From Weissella confusa (GTDB taxonomy: Bacteria; Bacillota; Bacilli; Lactobacillales; Lactobacillaceae), in the NCBI GenBank assembly GCA_001436895.1, contig JQAY01000008.1, forward strand, positions 29,241 to 93,240: DNA of 64,000 bases. The letters run 5' to 3'. This document shows positions 18,598 to 28,033 of the stretch, in pieces. Position numbers and translations under genes: made by a program. Below the pieces are notes generated by a model, which did not search any database, was not told where the DNA came from, and saw only the letters and a program-made list of their open reading frames with translations. Positions within the stretch are counted from its first letter, which is position 1. The number at the start of each line of letters is the position of its first letter.

Positions 18598-20406
18598 TTA
18601 CTTTACAAATTGCTCTGACAAAGCCAAGAATTCATCGATGTCCTTCTTAACCAAATCAGCACCAGCTTGCCAGAAGTCTGGCTTAGTCAAATCAACACCA
18701 AGGTGCTTTTGGGCCAATTCTTCCGTTGACATGTTGGCCGTATCACGAAGCAAGGCGATGTAAGCCTCTTCGAAGTTATCTTGCGTGTGCGCCCAAGCGT
18801 AGATACCTTGGCTGAACAAGTAACCGAACGTGTATGGGAAGTTGTAGAATGGCACGTCATCAATGAAGAAGTGCAACTTTGATGACCAGAAGTGTGGGTG
18901 ACGGTGATCCAAAAGACCATCGAAGGCCACCTTTTGTGCCTCATCCATCAATTCGTTCAAACGCGCAGCAGGGACGAAGCCTTGCTTACGCTCCGTGTAG
19001 AAGTTGTCTTCAAAGATGAAACGGGCGTGGATGTTCAAGAACATAGCGATTGGGTTCGTCATCTTCGCATCCAGCAACACAACCTTTTCCGCATCTGATT
19101 GGGCAGCTTGTACGTTGGCGTCCGCAATCAACATTTCAGCAAACGTTGAAGCGGTCTCAGCAACGTTCATGGCATAACCGTCACGCCAAACCGGCAAGTC
19201 CGTCAAGACTGAAGAGTGGAACCCGTGACCAATTTCGTGGGCAATCGTTGCTGCGTCGTTCACAGAACCCGTAAACGTTGTGATGATACGTGACTCGTGA
19301 ATGTCAGGCACACTTTCCATCCAAGCACCTGGCGTCTTACCAGGACGGTCTTCTGCTTCAATCCATTGATTCTCAAATGCGTGTTGGGCGAATGCTGCCA
19401 TCTTAGGTGAGTACTTGCCAAAATTCTTAATAATGAACGCAGCCGCTTCATCATATGACAATGTGCTTGGCTTGTAGTCACCCAAATCTGTGATAGGGGC
19501 GACTTGGTCTTGCCAGCCTAGCTCCGTCAAACCAAGCAATTCCTTCTTACGGTCGAAGTACGCCTTAAACATGTGCTTGTTGTCGTCGACCATTTGCCAC
19601 ATGGCGTCCAATGTCTCGCGTGACATACGGTTCAACTCGAGTGGTTGATCCAAGTGGTTTTCGTAACCGTGGGCAGCTTGTTCCGTCAATCGAGCACCAG
19701 CCAAGTGGTTAATCGTGTCGGCGGCCAAGTTTTCGGCGCTACCCCACATCTTTTCGTAGTTGGCCATGATGTTGGCGCGCACCTTATTGTCTGGGTAACC
19801 GTCCAATTGGTTCAAAGCTTGTCCGGCAGACAAAGATTGCTCGTCGCCGTTTTCATCTGTGTACGTCATTGAAAGACCAGATGAGATGGTGTCGTAGTGC
19901 TCTGACCAGGCTTGCAAGCCGTCCAAACGCAACTTGTTGAGCAATTCTTCGGCGCGGTCATCCAACAAGCGAGCAGCGTCATCGCGCAACTCGTTCAAGT
20001 GGAAGGCGACTTCAGCGATGCCGGGCAACGTGCTGACCTTAGCAAATGTCTCATCATCAAATGACGTCAACAACTTCGCAAAGGCGTCCAATGGGGCTTG
20101 GTAAGCAACTTCCAAGTGTGAGACCTTCGTTTGGTAGGGACGGTAGACAAGGTTCGTGTAATCGGCTGAGTAAAGGGCGTTGACGAATAGCGCCACCGTG
20201 CCCAAACCTGAACGAATTACTTGCGCGTCGTTCACCAAAGCGACGAGCTTGCTGAAGTCCGTGTCTGTGAAACGGTCGTAAGCAGTCACGTCAGACGCGA
20301 ATTGCTTAATTTGTTGATCGAGTAAAGTTAGCTTGGCAGCGAACTCAGGTGATTCGATACCACCAGGGTAGATGGGATCCAAATCCCAGTTCAATGAATA
20401 GCTCAT
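18598..20406 (-). CDS. pepF: Oligoendopeptidase F family zinc metallopeptidase
   Basis: The 602-residue protein is an M3B oligoendopeptidase, a cytosolic enzyme that cuts peptides of roughly 7-17 residues. The zinc motif HEIGH is at residues 390-394 (TIAHEIGHGFHS), with the downstream glutamate ligand expected in NVAETASTFAEML near 425. Length and the N-terminal helical domain fit PepF. CGGAGC precedes the ATG. It converges with the ClC gene and has no operon partner. Its likely role is nitrogen supply from imported peptides and protein turnover. Confidence 0.93.
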   Translation of the reverse strand: MSYSLNWDLDPIYPGGIESPEFAAKLTLLDQQIKQFASDVTAYDRFTDTDFSKLVALVNDAQVIRSGLGTVALFVNALYSADYTNLVYRPYQTKVSHLEVAYQAPLDAFAKLLTSFDDETFAKVSTLPGIAEVAFHLNELRDDAARLLDDRAEELLNKLRLDGLQAWSEHYDTISSGLSMTYTDENGDEQSLSAGQALNQLDGYPDNKVRANIMANYEKMWGSAENLAADTINHLAGARLTEQAAHGYENHLDQPLELNRMSRETLDAMWQMVDDNKHMFKAYFDRKKELLGLTELGWQDQVAPITDLGDYKPSTLSYDEAAAFIIKNFGKYSPKMAAFAQHAFENQWIEAEDRPGKTPGAWMESVPDIHESRIITTFTGSVNDAATIAHEIGHGFHSSVLTDLPVWRDGYAMNVAETASTFAEMLIADANVQAAQSDAEKVVLLDAKMTNPIAMFLNIHARFIFEDNFYTERKQGFVPAARLNELMDEAQKVAFDGLLDHRHPHFWSSKLHFFIDDVPFYNFPYTFGYLFSQGIYAWAHTQDNFEEAYIALLRDTANMSTEELAQKHLGVDLTKPDFWQAGADLVKKDIDEFLALSEQFVK

Positions 20407-20597
20407 GTTGGTGCTCCGTATTTCTCATAGTTTTCTAATAGTTTAGCACAGTGGCGACTGGTTTTGAGAAAAATAATGATGGGCATGTTCCGAATTTGGC
20501 AACAAAACATTTACACAATCGTGACCGAAAACCTGCTAAAACCTGACAATTGGCGACTAGACTGAGAGACAACAAAAAGGAATGGGGGACTTGTGGC

Positions 20598-20804
20598 ATG
20601 CGAAAGAAGTTAGTGAGATTACTAGTGGTGTTCAGCTTGGGTGTTTGGATTGTTGGGGCAGTTGCAGCGATTACGACGCAAAATCAACCATTGCCGGCTG
20701 AAAGTGAGAAGTCGTTGCGTGGCAAGTCGCTTTGGGAACGCCAAGGTCAGTACTTGGATCGAATGGGCGATAAGTTGATCGACTCATTGTTGCACATGAA
20801 GTAG
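20598..20804 (+). CDS. Small membrane-anchored protein of unknown function
   Basis: The likely start is ATG 20598, which gives 68 residues beginning MRKKLVRLLVVFSLGVWIVGAV; the frame is open from 20550, but GGGGGA lies just before 20598. The first 25 residues form a positively charged N terminus and a single hydrophobic helix ending AVAA, a signal anchor or signal peptide. The rest is charged (SEKSLRGKSLWERQGQYLDRMGDKLIDSLLHMK) and probably helical, outside the membrane. I recognise no family. It lies between pepF (divergent) and the alpha/beta hydrolase. Confidence 0.55.
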   Translation: MRKKLVRLLVVFSLGVWIVGAVAAITTQNQPLPAESEKSLRGKSLWERQGQYLDRMGDKLIDSLLHMK

Positions 20805-20907
20805 TCGTTATTTGCTTAACGGGGTATACCTTTTATTTTCTAGTGTTCTTCCTTATAATGGACAGGTTGCACTTATACATTTATAGAAGAGTAAGAGGTT
20901 AGCGAAT

Positions 20908-21873
20908 ATGGCTAAGCAAAAGAAGCGCTGGTCAACGCCACGTAAGATTATCACTTGGGTAGTTTCAATCGTGGTTGTGTTGGCGGTTATTCTCGGTGCT
21001 GCTGGTGGGTATTTCTTCCACGTCGCCGAGGTGCGTGCGAAGAAGGACTTTATCGGTAGTGGTGTGTTGACGAAGAAGGATCCGTTGTATTCACGTCAAC
21101 AAGAGTTCCTAGCGTTGGATTCACAAACGTGGCATTTGGCGGCTAAGGACGGGACTAAGTTGGTTGGTAATTATGTACCAGCTGAAAAGAAGACCAACAA
21201 GACAGTTGTTGTGATTCACGGATTCGGTGTGGAGCACAAGGCAATGGCCCCTTATGGACAAATGTTCCATGACATGGGCTACAACGTGTTGATGCCTGAT
21301 GATCGTGCGTCAGGTAAGTCAGGTGGTAAGTACATCGGTTTCGGTTACTTGGATGCCAAGGACTACAAGCAATGGATTAGTAAGGTCATTACCAAGAATG
21401 GTCAAGATAGCCAAATCGTGGTGATGGGTGCCTCAATGGGTGGTGCCACGACGATGATGTTGTCAGGAATGAACCCACCAGCGCAAGTTAAGGCGTACAT
21501 TGAAGATGCTGGTTACACGTCAGTTTATGACGAGTTGGAATACCAAGCGGGTGACATGTATGGTTTGCCAATGTGGTTGGCTAAGATTATCTTGCCAGTG
21601 GTTTCAACGTACTCAAAGGTTTTGGCTGGTTACGACTACGCTGAAGCTGACGCGTTGAAGTTGTTGCAAAAGAACACGCGCCCAATGATGTTTATTCACG
21701 GTGGGGATGACACGTTTGTGCCAACGAAGTTCTTGAACCAAGTGTATGACGCCTCAAACGGACCAAAGGAAAAGTACTTGGTCCCAGGTGCCTCACACGT
21801 GCAATCATACGCAACCAACCCAGCTAAGTATGAGCAAAAGGTTGCTGATTTCTTGGCAAAGTATTTTAAGTAA
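20908..21873 (+). CDS. Membrane-anchored alpha/beta hydrolase
   Basis: This 321-residue protein starts with a basic segment and one transmembrane helix (IITWVVSIVVVLAVILGAAGGYFF), so the catalytic domain is probably extracytoplasmic. The alpha/beta hydrolase signature is complete: oxyanion region VVVIHGFGVEHK, nucleophile GASMGG (Ser near 177), acid GGDDTFVP (Asp near 270) and histidine GASHVQ (near 298). It resembles the YqkD/BAAT-like hydrolases common in lactic acid bacteria. The substrate is unknown. Promoter and ribosome site (AGAGTAAGAGG) are its own, and a terminator follows. Confidence 0.88.
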   Translation: MAKQKKRWSTPRKIITWVVSIVVVLAVILGAAGGYFFHVAEVRAKKDFIGSGVLTKKDPLYSRQQEFLALDSQTWHLAAKDGTKLVGNYVPAEKKTNKTVVVIHGFGVEHKAMAPYGQMFHDMGYNVLMPDDRASGKSGGKYIGFGYLDAKDYKQWISKVITKNGQDSQIVVMGASMGGATTMMLSGMNPPAQVKAYIEDAGYTSVYDELEYQAGDMYGLPMWLAKIILPVVSTYSKVLAGYDYAEADALKLLQKNTRPMMFIHGGDDTFVPTKFLNQVYDASNGPKEKYLVPGASHVQSYATNPAKYEQKVADFLAKYFK

Positions 21874-21885
21874 AAAGCATTAGTG

Positions 21886-21916
21886 AAGCGTTGCACGTTG
21901 TTGTGCAGCGCTTTTT
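21886..21916 (+). terminator. Hydrolase gene terminator
   Basis: AAGCGTTGCAC (21886-21896) pairs with GTGCAGCGCTT (21903-21913) with one T-G pair, followed by TTTT. Confidence 0.85.
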
Positions 21917-21980
21917 ATTAACTTACAATGGATAAGCTGTTTTAGAGAGATAGCGAAGCATCTATTGAGGAGAGTTCATT

Positions 21981-23153
21981 ATGCAAAACAAGAATCAGTC
22001 ACCTTTTTTGGTGCCTGGCATTGTGATGATGGGAATGATATTACGTATTCCGTTTACATCGATTCCGCCAGTTATTAGTGAAGTTGCGAAAGGGTTGGGG
22101 GTGTCAGTTAGTTCATTGGGGATTTTGACAACCATTCCACTTTTGAGTTTTGCCATTTTATCCCCCTTGGCACCGAAATTTGGCCAAAAGTGGGGGATTG
22201 AAAAGTCGTTCGCTATTTTCGTACTGTTAATGGCAGTCGGGTCATTGTTACGCATTATTTCGATGCCATTTTTGTTTTTAGGAACAGTATTGATTGGCGT
22301 CGGTATTGCAACGTTGAATGTGTTGCTCCCCAGTGCCGTCGTTGCAAATTTTCCAACGCAAATTGGTCGTTATACGTCAACGTATTCACTAGCGATGACG
22401 ATTGCGACTATCCTGGCATCATCCTTAGCCGTGCCAATTGTCAGAGCAACTAATTGGCAAACGTTAATTTTGATTTTGTCAGTATTGATTGTGCTTGCTT
22501 TGGTTGTTTGGCTACCAAATACAAAGCAAAATCACGTGCTAGAACCACGACCAGCTGACGGCGCACAGTCGTCAATTTGGCGTAACAAGCGGGCGTGGTA
22601 CTTGTTGGCATACGGTGGGTTGCAGTCATTGTATTACTACACGGCGATGGCCTGGCTGCCAACGATGGCGCAACAAGCTGGGTTATCGGCTGAAGCAGCT
22701 GGTTACCTATCAGGTATCTTTACGCTAATCACATTGCCATTGACGTTTGTACTACCAACTGCCTTTACACGTTGGAATAACAAACAACGTCGCTGGATTA
22801 TGGTGGGCTTCTCTGCCTTTGCATTTGTTGGGGTGGGGATGATCTTATTCAATGGTCACAGTTTTTTGTTTTGGTTGATTGTTAACTTATTGATGGGATT
22901 CTCAGGTGGGGCATTGTTCCCTTATTTGTTAACGATGTTCTCAGTTAAGACAACCACACCAACGCGAACGGCTGAACTATCAGGTATGGCACAATCCGGT
23001 GGCTACCTATTGGCTGCGTTTGGGCCAACTTTGTTTGGTTACGGTTTTGGATTGTGGCACAGCTGGACAATTCAATTGATTGTCTTGTTGGTACTCATTG
23101 TCCTCATGGCTGCAGCTGCTTGGATGGTTGAAAAGACCGATATTATTGCATAA
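21981..23153 (+). CDS. MFS transporter of the CynX/NimT type
   Basis: The 390-residue product has about twelve hydrophobic helices and the general layout of the major facilitator superfamily. The early PPVISEVAKGLGVSVSSLGILTTIPLLSFAILSPLAPKFGQKWG resembles the cyanate permease (CynX) and NimT group. The cytoplasmic loop between helices 2 and 3 (PKFGQKWGIEKS) stands where the MFS motif A would be. GAGGAGA precedes the ATG. The substrate cannot be read; CynX-like proteins carry small anions or nitroimidazole-like compounds. It is a single-gene unit sharing a terminator with the LOG gene. Confidence 0.82.
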   Translation: MQNKNQSPFLVPGIVMMGMILRIPFTSIPPVISEVAKGLGVSVSSLGILTTIPLLSFAILSPLAPKFGQKWGIEKSFAIFVLLMAVGSLLRIISMPFLFLGTVLIGVGIATLNVLLPSAVVANFPTQIGRYTSTYSLAMTIATILASSLAVPIVRATNWQTLILILSVLIVLALVVWLPNTKQNHVLEPRPADGAQSSIWRNKRAWYLLAYGGLQSLYYYTAMAWLPTMAQQAGLSAEAAGYLSGIFTLITLPLTFVLPTAFTRWNNKQRRWIMVGFSAFAFVGVGMILFNGHSFLFWLIVNLLMGFSGGALFPYLLTMFSVKTTTPTRTAELSGMAQSGGYLLAAFGPTLFGYGFGLWHSWTIQLIVLLVLIVLMAAAAWMVEKTDIIA

Positions 23154-23196
23154 AAAATGGTGATGATGCCCAATTTTTGACATCATCACCATTTTT
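23153..23196. terminator. Bidirectional terminator between MFS and LOG genes
   Basis: AAAAATGGTGATGATG (23153-23168) pairs perfectly with CATCATCACCATTTTT (23181-23196). The left arm begins at the MFS stop codon. Confidence 0.92.
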
Positions 23197-23199
23197 CTG

Positions 23200-23754
23200 T
23201 TATTCACCAAATTCACCTTCAAGGTATTTGAATGTTTCGTCTACCGTTGGAATCAAGGCCAAGCGTGAAAGACCTTCGCGGGTGACGAATTCTGCTTCGA
23301 TGGCTGTTTCGAACCAAGCCACCATGTCATCCCAATAACCATCGACATTCACCAGTACGATTGGCTTCTCGTAGTAACCAAGCTTTGTCCATGACATGAC
23401 TTGGCCAAGTTCTTCCAACGTCCCCATACCACCAGGCAAAAAGACGAAGGCGTCCGCGCGGTCAAACATCATGCGCTTACGGGTATCCATGTCCGGCACG
23501 TCGATGTGTTCCATCTTCAAATCATGCCCAGCTTCTTCTGGTAGGAAACTTGTTGGTCGGATGCCAGTCACCTCGGCACCGGCGTCGATGGCGTTAACTG
23601 CGACTTCGCCCATCAAACCGCTCTTTGACCCACCGTAGACCAAGGCCCAGTTACGGGCTGCGATACCTTTACCCATCGCAGCGGCTGCTTCGTGGAATTC
23701 TTCTAGGTGACCATATTGGGCGCCCATAAAGACGCCGATTGTCTGCTTTTTCAT
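23200..23754 (-). CDS. LOG family protein (TIGR00730), nucleotide 5'-monophosphate phosphoribohydrolase
   Basis: The 184-residue product is a lysine-decarboxylase-like LOG protein. Members release the base from nucleoside 5'-monophosphates, including cytokinin ribotides. The signature PGGMGTLEEL (near residue 100) and GGSKSGLMGEVA (near 45) are clear. I start at 23754, because GGGGGAG lies six bases upstream on the minus strand; the frame remains open to a TTG at 23769 inside that ribosome site. In a lactic acid bacterium the function is probably nucleotide housekeeping rather than hormone formation. Confidence 0.88.
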   Translation of the reverse strand: MKKQTIGVFMGAQYGHLEEFHEAAAAMGKGIAARNWALVYGGSKSGLMGEVAVNAIDAGAEVTGIRPTSFLPEEAGHDLKMEHIDVPDMDTRKRMMFDRADAFVFLPGGMGTLEELGQVMSWTKLGYYEKPIVLVNVDGYWDDMVAWFETAIEAEFVTREGLSRLALIPTVDETFKYLEGEFGE

Positions 23755-23870
23755 GTCATACTCCCCCAAGTACTTTGCTTTTATAATTAGTCTCTATATC
23801 ATACAATGGTTTATATAGAAAACTTTGAAGATTATCAGGATTCTGATATTGAGAATAGAAAGAGGTTCAC

Positions 23871-24488
23871 ATGGCTGAACATTATTACACGGCGAACCCA
23901 AGTGTTGCTCACGACGAGCATACTTGGACGTTCCCACTTTTTGATCACACCTTGACGTTCACAACGGACGCGGGTGTCTTCTCTAAGTCTACCGTAGATT
24001 TTGGAACGCGCACGATGTTGGATGCGTTTGATCAAGATATTCCCGCTGGAAAGATTTTGGATTTGGGTGCCGGCTACGGGCCAGTTTCAATTGCATTGGC
24101 AACGGTGATGCCTGACCGCGAATTCGTGGCGGCTGAAATCAACGAGCGTGCAGCTGAATTGGTCAAGCGTAACGCCCAAAAGAACGGGGTTGGCGACCGC
24201 ATTAACGTGGTATTGTCAGACCGTTACTCTGGCGTTGACGGTAAGTTTGCGGCGATTTTGACGAATCCACCGGTACGTGCCGGTAAGGATATTGTGTCAG
24301 ATATGATTGCTGGGGCGAAGGATTACTTGGTTGATGGCGGTACGCTGACGGTTGTTTTGCAAAAGAAGCAAGGTGCGCCATCTGCCAAGGCGCTTATGGC
24401 TGAAACGTTTGGTAACGCTGCAACGATTGCCAAGAACAAGGGTTACTATATTTTGGAGAGTGTCTACCATGACGACGCTAACGCCTGA
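23871..24488 (+). CDS. Class I SAM-dependent methyltransferase, RsmC-like
   Basis: This 205-residue protein resembles the short YbxB/RsmC type methyltransferases, which modify N2 of G1207 in 16S rRNA in enterobacteria. Motif I is ILDLGAGYGPVSIAL (near residue 62) and motif IV is NPPVRAGK (near 130), characteristic of exocyclic amino-group methyltransferases. The N terminus has TFTTDAGVFSKSTVDFGTRTML, typical of the family. GAAAGAGG precedes the ATG. It overlaps tadA by 20 bases, linking two RNA-modifying enzymes. The exact target is inferred from the family. Confidence 0.85.
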   Translation: MAEHYYTANPSVAHDEHTWTFPLFDHTLTFTTDAGVFSKSTVDFGTRTMLDAFDQDIPAGKILDLGAGYGPVSIALATVMPDREFVAAEINERAAELVKRNAQKNGVGDRINVVLSDRYSGVDGKFAAILTNPPVRAGKDIVSDMIAGAKDYLVDGGTLTVVLQKKQGAPSAKALMAETFGNAATIAKNKGYYILESVYHDDANA

Positions 24489-25014
24489 ACAAGTTGACTA
24501 CTTCATGGGTGAGGCCATCAAGGAAGCCAAGAAAGCGGGCGCCTTGGGTGAAGTACCGATTGGAGCGGTCGTCGTGCAAAATGGTCAAATCATCGGACGT
24601 GGTTTTAACCTACGTGAGCGGTTGGAAGATGCCAGCCAACACGCTGAACTACAAGCCATTACCGAGGCTAACCGTTTGGTGAAGTCGTGGCGTTTGCCAG
24701 ATGCCCAATTGTTTGTGACATTGGAACCATGCATTATGTGCGCAGGAATTATTCAACAGTCACGTATTAGTGATGTGTATTATGGTGCTGAGGATCCAAA
24801 GGCTGGTGCGGTGCACTCTTTGTACCACATCTTAGAGGATGAGCGTTTGAACCACCAAGTTAACGTACACCAAGGTGTTCGTGAGCAAGAAAGTGGCGAC
24901 TTATTGCGTAACTTCTTCCGCGAAATTCGCAAGCAGAAGAAGGCCGAAAAGAAAGCTCGTCGCGCAGCTGAATTGGCAGCACAAGAATTGTCGAATGAGA
25001 TTGCAGAAAAGTAA
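24469..25014 (+). CDS. tadA: tRNA-specific adenosine deaminase TadA
   Basis: TadA deaminates A34 to inosine in the tRNA-Arg anticodon. The 181-residue product has the cytidine-deaminase-fold zinc motifs HAE (H58, E60) and PCIMC (C88, C91), plus the RNA-binding segment SLYHILEDERLNH. The tail is extended and basic (KKAEKKARRAAEL), longer than in Bacillus. The ATG at 24469 is chosen because family similarity begins there and GGAGAG lies eight bases before; it overlaps the upstream methyltransferase gene by 20 bases. The zinc site is intact. Confidence 0.93.
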   Translation: MTTLTPEQVDYFMGEAIKEAKKAGALGEVPIGAVVVQNGQIIGRGFNLRERLEDASQHAELQAITEANRLVKSWRLPDAQLFVTLEPCIMCAGIIQQSRISDVYYGAEDPKAGAVHSLYHILEDERLNHQVNVHQGVREQESGDLLRNFFREIRKQKKAEKKARRAAELAAQELSNEIAEK

Positions 25015-25029
25015 TCCACCTGCTATAAT
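25001..25029 (+). promoter_or_regulatory. Promoter of the SRP RNA gene
   Basis: TTGCAG at 25001-25006 and TATAAT at 25024-25029 have a 17-base spacer. The -35 box lies within the end of tadA. Transcription should begin near 25036. Confidence 0.8.
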
Positions 25030-25035
25030 ATTGTT

Positions 25036-25116
25036 TGTGGGGCAAGTGTGCACTTCGAACCGTGTCAGGGTCGGAAGGCAGCAGCACTAAGGAGACCGTG
25101 CATTGTGCTTCACTTC
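25036..25116 (+). ncRNA. ffs: Signal recognition particle RNA, small bacterial type
   Basis: The diagnostic apical loop GTCAGGGTCGGAAGGCAGCAGCACTA region is at 25063-25090, with the GGAA tetraloop and the asymmetric loop that binds Ffh. The outer arms GTGGGGCAAGTGTGCAC and GTGCATTGTGCTTCAC pair to form the rod. Length of about 80 bases is that of the 4.5S-like RNA lacking an Alu domain. It combines with Ffh to target membrane proteins. Exact ends are estimated from the promoter and the pairing. Confidence 0.9.
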
Positions 25117-25130
25117 TTATGAACTTTAAT

Positions 25131-25166
25131 CGCTAACCGATGAACTAATCGGTTGGCGTTTTTTTT
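25131..25166 (+). terminator. SRP RNA terminator
   Basis: CGCTAACCGAT (25131-25141) pairs with ATCGGTTGGCG (25148-25158) with one wobble, then eight T residues. Confidence 0.9.
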
Positions 25167-25246
25167 ACTGTTTTCTGGTAATATAAGAGTAGGTAAAATT
25201 CATACTTTGCTGTCATAATGGACAGCATCGAAAGGGGTCACACACA

Positions 25247-27058
25247 ATGGCGTATCAAGCGTTGTACCGGACATGGCGTCCGCAAAAATTTAGCGACATG
25301 ATTGGGCAAGAAGTTGTGACCAAGACGTTGAAAAACGCAATTATGACGGGGCAAACAACCCACGCCTATTTGTTCAACGGACCGCGTGGAACGGGTAAGA
25401 CATCCGCTGCGAAAATCTTTGCCAAAGCCATTAACTGTTTAAATCCCATTAATGGGGAGCCTGATGGTGTATGTGCAATGTGTCAAGCAGCCGATAACGG
25501 TACGCTTGGTGACATTATCGAATTGGACGCGGCTTCAAACAACGGTGTTGATGAAATCCGTGAGATTCGTGAGGACGTTAACTACGCCCCAACGCAAGCG
25601 AAGTACAAAGTCTACATCATCGATGAGGTCCACATGCTTTCAACCGGTGCCTTTAACGCCTTGTTGAAGACATTGGAAGAGCCACCAGCAAACGTTATCT
25701 TTATTTTGGCCACGACGGAACCCCAAAAGATTCCGGCAACCATTATTTCACGTACACAACGTTTCGACTTCAAGCGCATTGATGCCAAAGCCGCATACGA
25801 CCGTATGACGTACATCTTGGATCAACGTGGCGACACGTATGATGAAGCTGCGATTCGCGTGATTGCGAACGCCGCTGATGGTGGAATGCGTGATGCGTTG
25901 AGTATCTTGGACCAAGCGTTGTCATTTGGGGATGGTCACGTGACGTTGGAAAACGCCTTGCTTGTGACTGGTTCAGTGACGCAAACATTGCTTGGCGAAT
26001 ATGTACAAGCGGTGGTTAAGCAAGACACAAAGCAAGCTTTGGCTAAGTTATCTGAGGTATTATCAGCAGGTAAGGATGCTAACCGCTTTGTGGAAGACTT
26101 GATTAGCTATGCCCGTGATTTGCTGCTTCACACTGAAGCGCCTGAGTTGATCAGCATTGTGCCTGATGAGACATTCATGGACTTGGCCGCGAACACGCAA
26201 GCTAACGTTTGGTATCGCATGATTGATATCTTGAATGACACGCAACAACAATTGCGTTTCACGAACCGCCCAAGCATTTACTTGGAAGTGTTGACGGTTA
26301 AGTTGAGCCAACCGATGGCCACGACGGCACCAGTAACGGTTGAACGTGTGTCAGCACCACAAGTGGTTGCTGATCCGACACCAACTGCACCAAAGCCAGC
26401 GCCAGCGCCGGTTGCTTCAGCAGCACCAGTTGTTGAGACACCAACGCAACCAGCGACACAACCTGAACCAGTGGCATCGGCAGCACCGGCTGAACAACCA
26501 GCCACGCCGGCACCAACGCGTGTCGCACCACGTGTTGCGGATGATCAATCAGCTGTGTTTGGCGTGCTTAGTGCAGCGACCCGTGGCGACTTAGACCGTG
26601 TGCAAACGGTATGGGCTGACATGGTTAACATGTTGCCAGTGCCACAACAAGCAATGTTGAACGTCGCGAAGCCAATTGCTGCTTCGCCAGATGGCTTGGT
26701 CGTGGCCTTTGACTTTGAAGTGATTAAAGCCAACGCCATGCGCAACGCCGAATTGTTGCACACGATGGTGACGCAAATCCGTCTGTTGACGCAAGCTCAA
26801 AACGAGCGCCAATTGGTCTTTGTCACGACTGATGACTGGCCAAAGATGCGTGCTGCGTTTGTGGCCCAACGCCAAGGAACGGCTGCGACGCCATCTGTTC
26901 AACAGCAAGTACCTCAACAAGTGGCAGCTGCTGTTGATGACGACTTAGCAAGTCTAACGGCGATGGATGATCAAGCCGAAGCAGCTGGTCCAGCACCAGT
27001 TGTAGCGGAAGCTGAACGTTTGTTTGGCGCTGATATCGTAGAAGAAATTGATGATTAA
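25247..27058 (+). CDS. dnaX: DNA polymerase III subunits gamma/tau
   Basis: DnaX is the ATPase of the clamp loader. The 603-residue product has Walker A GPRGTGKT (45-52), Walker B/SRC-type IIDEVHMLS (near 123) and the sensor FILATTEPQKIP. The zinc module reads C64...D73...C76...C79, so the second of four expected cysteines is aspartate. After about residue 360 a Pro/Ala/Thr/Val-rich linker leads to a C-terminal tau-like domain. GAAAGGGG precedes the ATG. It heads the dnaX-ybaB-recR cluster found across Firmicutes. Confidence 0.95.
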   Translation: MAYQALYRTWRPQKFSDMIGQEVVTKTLKNAIMTGQTTHAYLFNGPRGTGKTSAAKIFAKAINCLNPINGEPDGVCAMCQAADNGTLGDIIELDAASNNGVDEIREIREDVNYAPTQAKYKVYIIDEVHMLSTGAFNALLKTLEEPPANVIFILATTEPQKIPATIISRTQRFDFKRIDAKAAYDRMTYILDQRGDTYDEAAIRVIANAADGGMRDALSILDQALSFGDGHVTLENALLVTGSVTQTLLGEYVQAVVKQDTKQALAKLSEVLSAGKDANRFVEDLISYARDLLLHTEAPELISIVPDETFMDLAANTQANVWYRMIDILNDTQQQLRFTNRPSIYLEVLTVKLSQPMATTAPVTVERVSAPQVVADPTPTAPKPAPAPVASAAPVVETPTQPATQPEPVASAAPAEQPATPAPTRVAPRVADDQSAVFGVLSAATRGDLDRVQTVWADMVNMLPVPQQAMLNVAKPIAASPDGLVVAFDFEVIKANAMRNAELLHTMVTQIRLLTQAQNERQLVFVTTDDWPKMRAAFVAQRQGTAATPSVQQQVPQQVAAAVDDDLASLTAMDDQAEAAGPAPVVAEAERLFGADIVEEIDD

Positions 27059-27088
27059 TAACAAAAACTAGAAAACGAGGGTGATATT

Positions 27089-27397
27089 ATGTTTGGCGGA
27101 CAAAACATGCAATCAATGATGAAGCAAGTAAAGAAGATGCAAGAGCAAATGCAAAACGAGCAAGAAGCAATTGCAGCAACTGACTACACTGGTCACGCGC
27201 CTTCAGACGTTGTTTTGGCAACGTTTAACGGAAACCGTGAGTTGAAGGACTTGCAAATCAAGCCTGAAATCGTTGACGCTGATGACGTCGACGGTATGGC
27301 AGATATGATTTTGGTTGCAGTTAATGATGCATTGCAACAAATCGAAGCTGACCAACAAAAGCGTTTGGGACAATACGCACCGAAGGGTATGTTCTAA
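27089..27397 (+). CDS. ybaB: YbaB/EbfC family nucleoid-associated protein
   Basis: The 102-residue product has the YbaB/EbfC features: a methionine- and glutamine-rich N-terminal helix (MQSMMKQVKKMQEQMQNEQE), a central beta sheet (VVLATFNGNRELKDLQIKPEIVD) and a C-terminal helix (MILVAVNDALQQIE). The family binds DNA as a dimer and may influence nucleoid structure or recombination. It lies between dnaX and recR, its standard location. ACGAGGGTGA precedes the ATG. Confidence 0.93.
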   Translation: MFGGQNMQSMMKQVKKMQEQMQNEQEAIAATDYTGHAPSDVVLATFNGNRELKDLQIKPEIVDADDVDGMADMILVAVNDALQQIEADQQKRLGQYAPKGMF

Positions 27398-27433
27398 GCC
27401 GGTTGGTTTATTGGGAGAAAGAAGGTCTGTAAC

Positions 27434-28033
27434 GTGCAATATCCAGAACCGATTGCTAAACTTATTGATAGTTACACGAAGTTGCCCGGTATCGGAATTA
27501 AGACAGCGACACGCCTAGCTTTCCACACAATTGACATGCAAGAAGAAGATGTGACGGGATTTGCCCAATCATTGATTTCTGCTAAGCGTGATTTGCGCTT
27601 TTGTTCAATCTGTGGGAATCTGACGGAGACGGATCCTTGTGCAATTTGCTCTGACCCAACACGTGACCAAAGCCAAGTTTTGGTTGTTGAAGAAGTGAAG
27701 GATTTGATGGCAATCGAAAACACTGGCGAGTACCGTGGCTTGTACCACGTTCTTCACGGTGTGTTGTCACCACTATCTGGTAAGGGTCCCGATGACATCA
27801 ACATTGAGTCATTGGTAACGCGTTTGCAAAAGGATGATGCCATCCAAGAAGTTATCGTTGCAACGAACGCTAACGCAGAGGGTGAAGCAACAGCTATGTA
27901 CCTATCACGACTATTGAAGCCAGCCGGTCTAACGGTTTCACGTTTGGCTACTGGATTGTCAGTTGGTAGTGATATTGACTATGCTGATGAAATTACGTTG
28001 ATTAAAGCGGTTGAAGGAAGGACAAAGCTCTGA
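27434..28033 (+). CDS. recR: Recombination protein RecR
   Basis: The 199-residue protein acts with RecF and RecO in loading RecA onto gaps. It shows the helix-hairpin-helix near the N terminus ([15 protein letters not shown]), an intact four-cysteine zinc finger (CSICG then CAIC) and a Toprim domain ([26 protein letters not shown]). Translation starts at GTG 27434, with GGGAGAAAGAAGG upstream. Its stop TGA overlaps the start ATG of yaaL by one base. Confidence 0.95.
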   Translation: MQYPEPIAKLIDSYTKLPGIGIKTATRLAFHTIDMQEEDVTGFAQSLISAKRDLRFCSICGNLTETDPCAICSDPTRDQSQVLVVEEVKDLMAIENTGEYRGLYHVLHGVLSPLSGKGPDDINIESLVTRLQKDDAIQEVIVATNANAEGEATAMYLSRLLKPAGLTVSRLATGLSVGSDIDYADEITLIKAVEGRTKL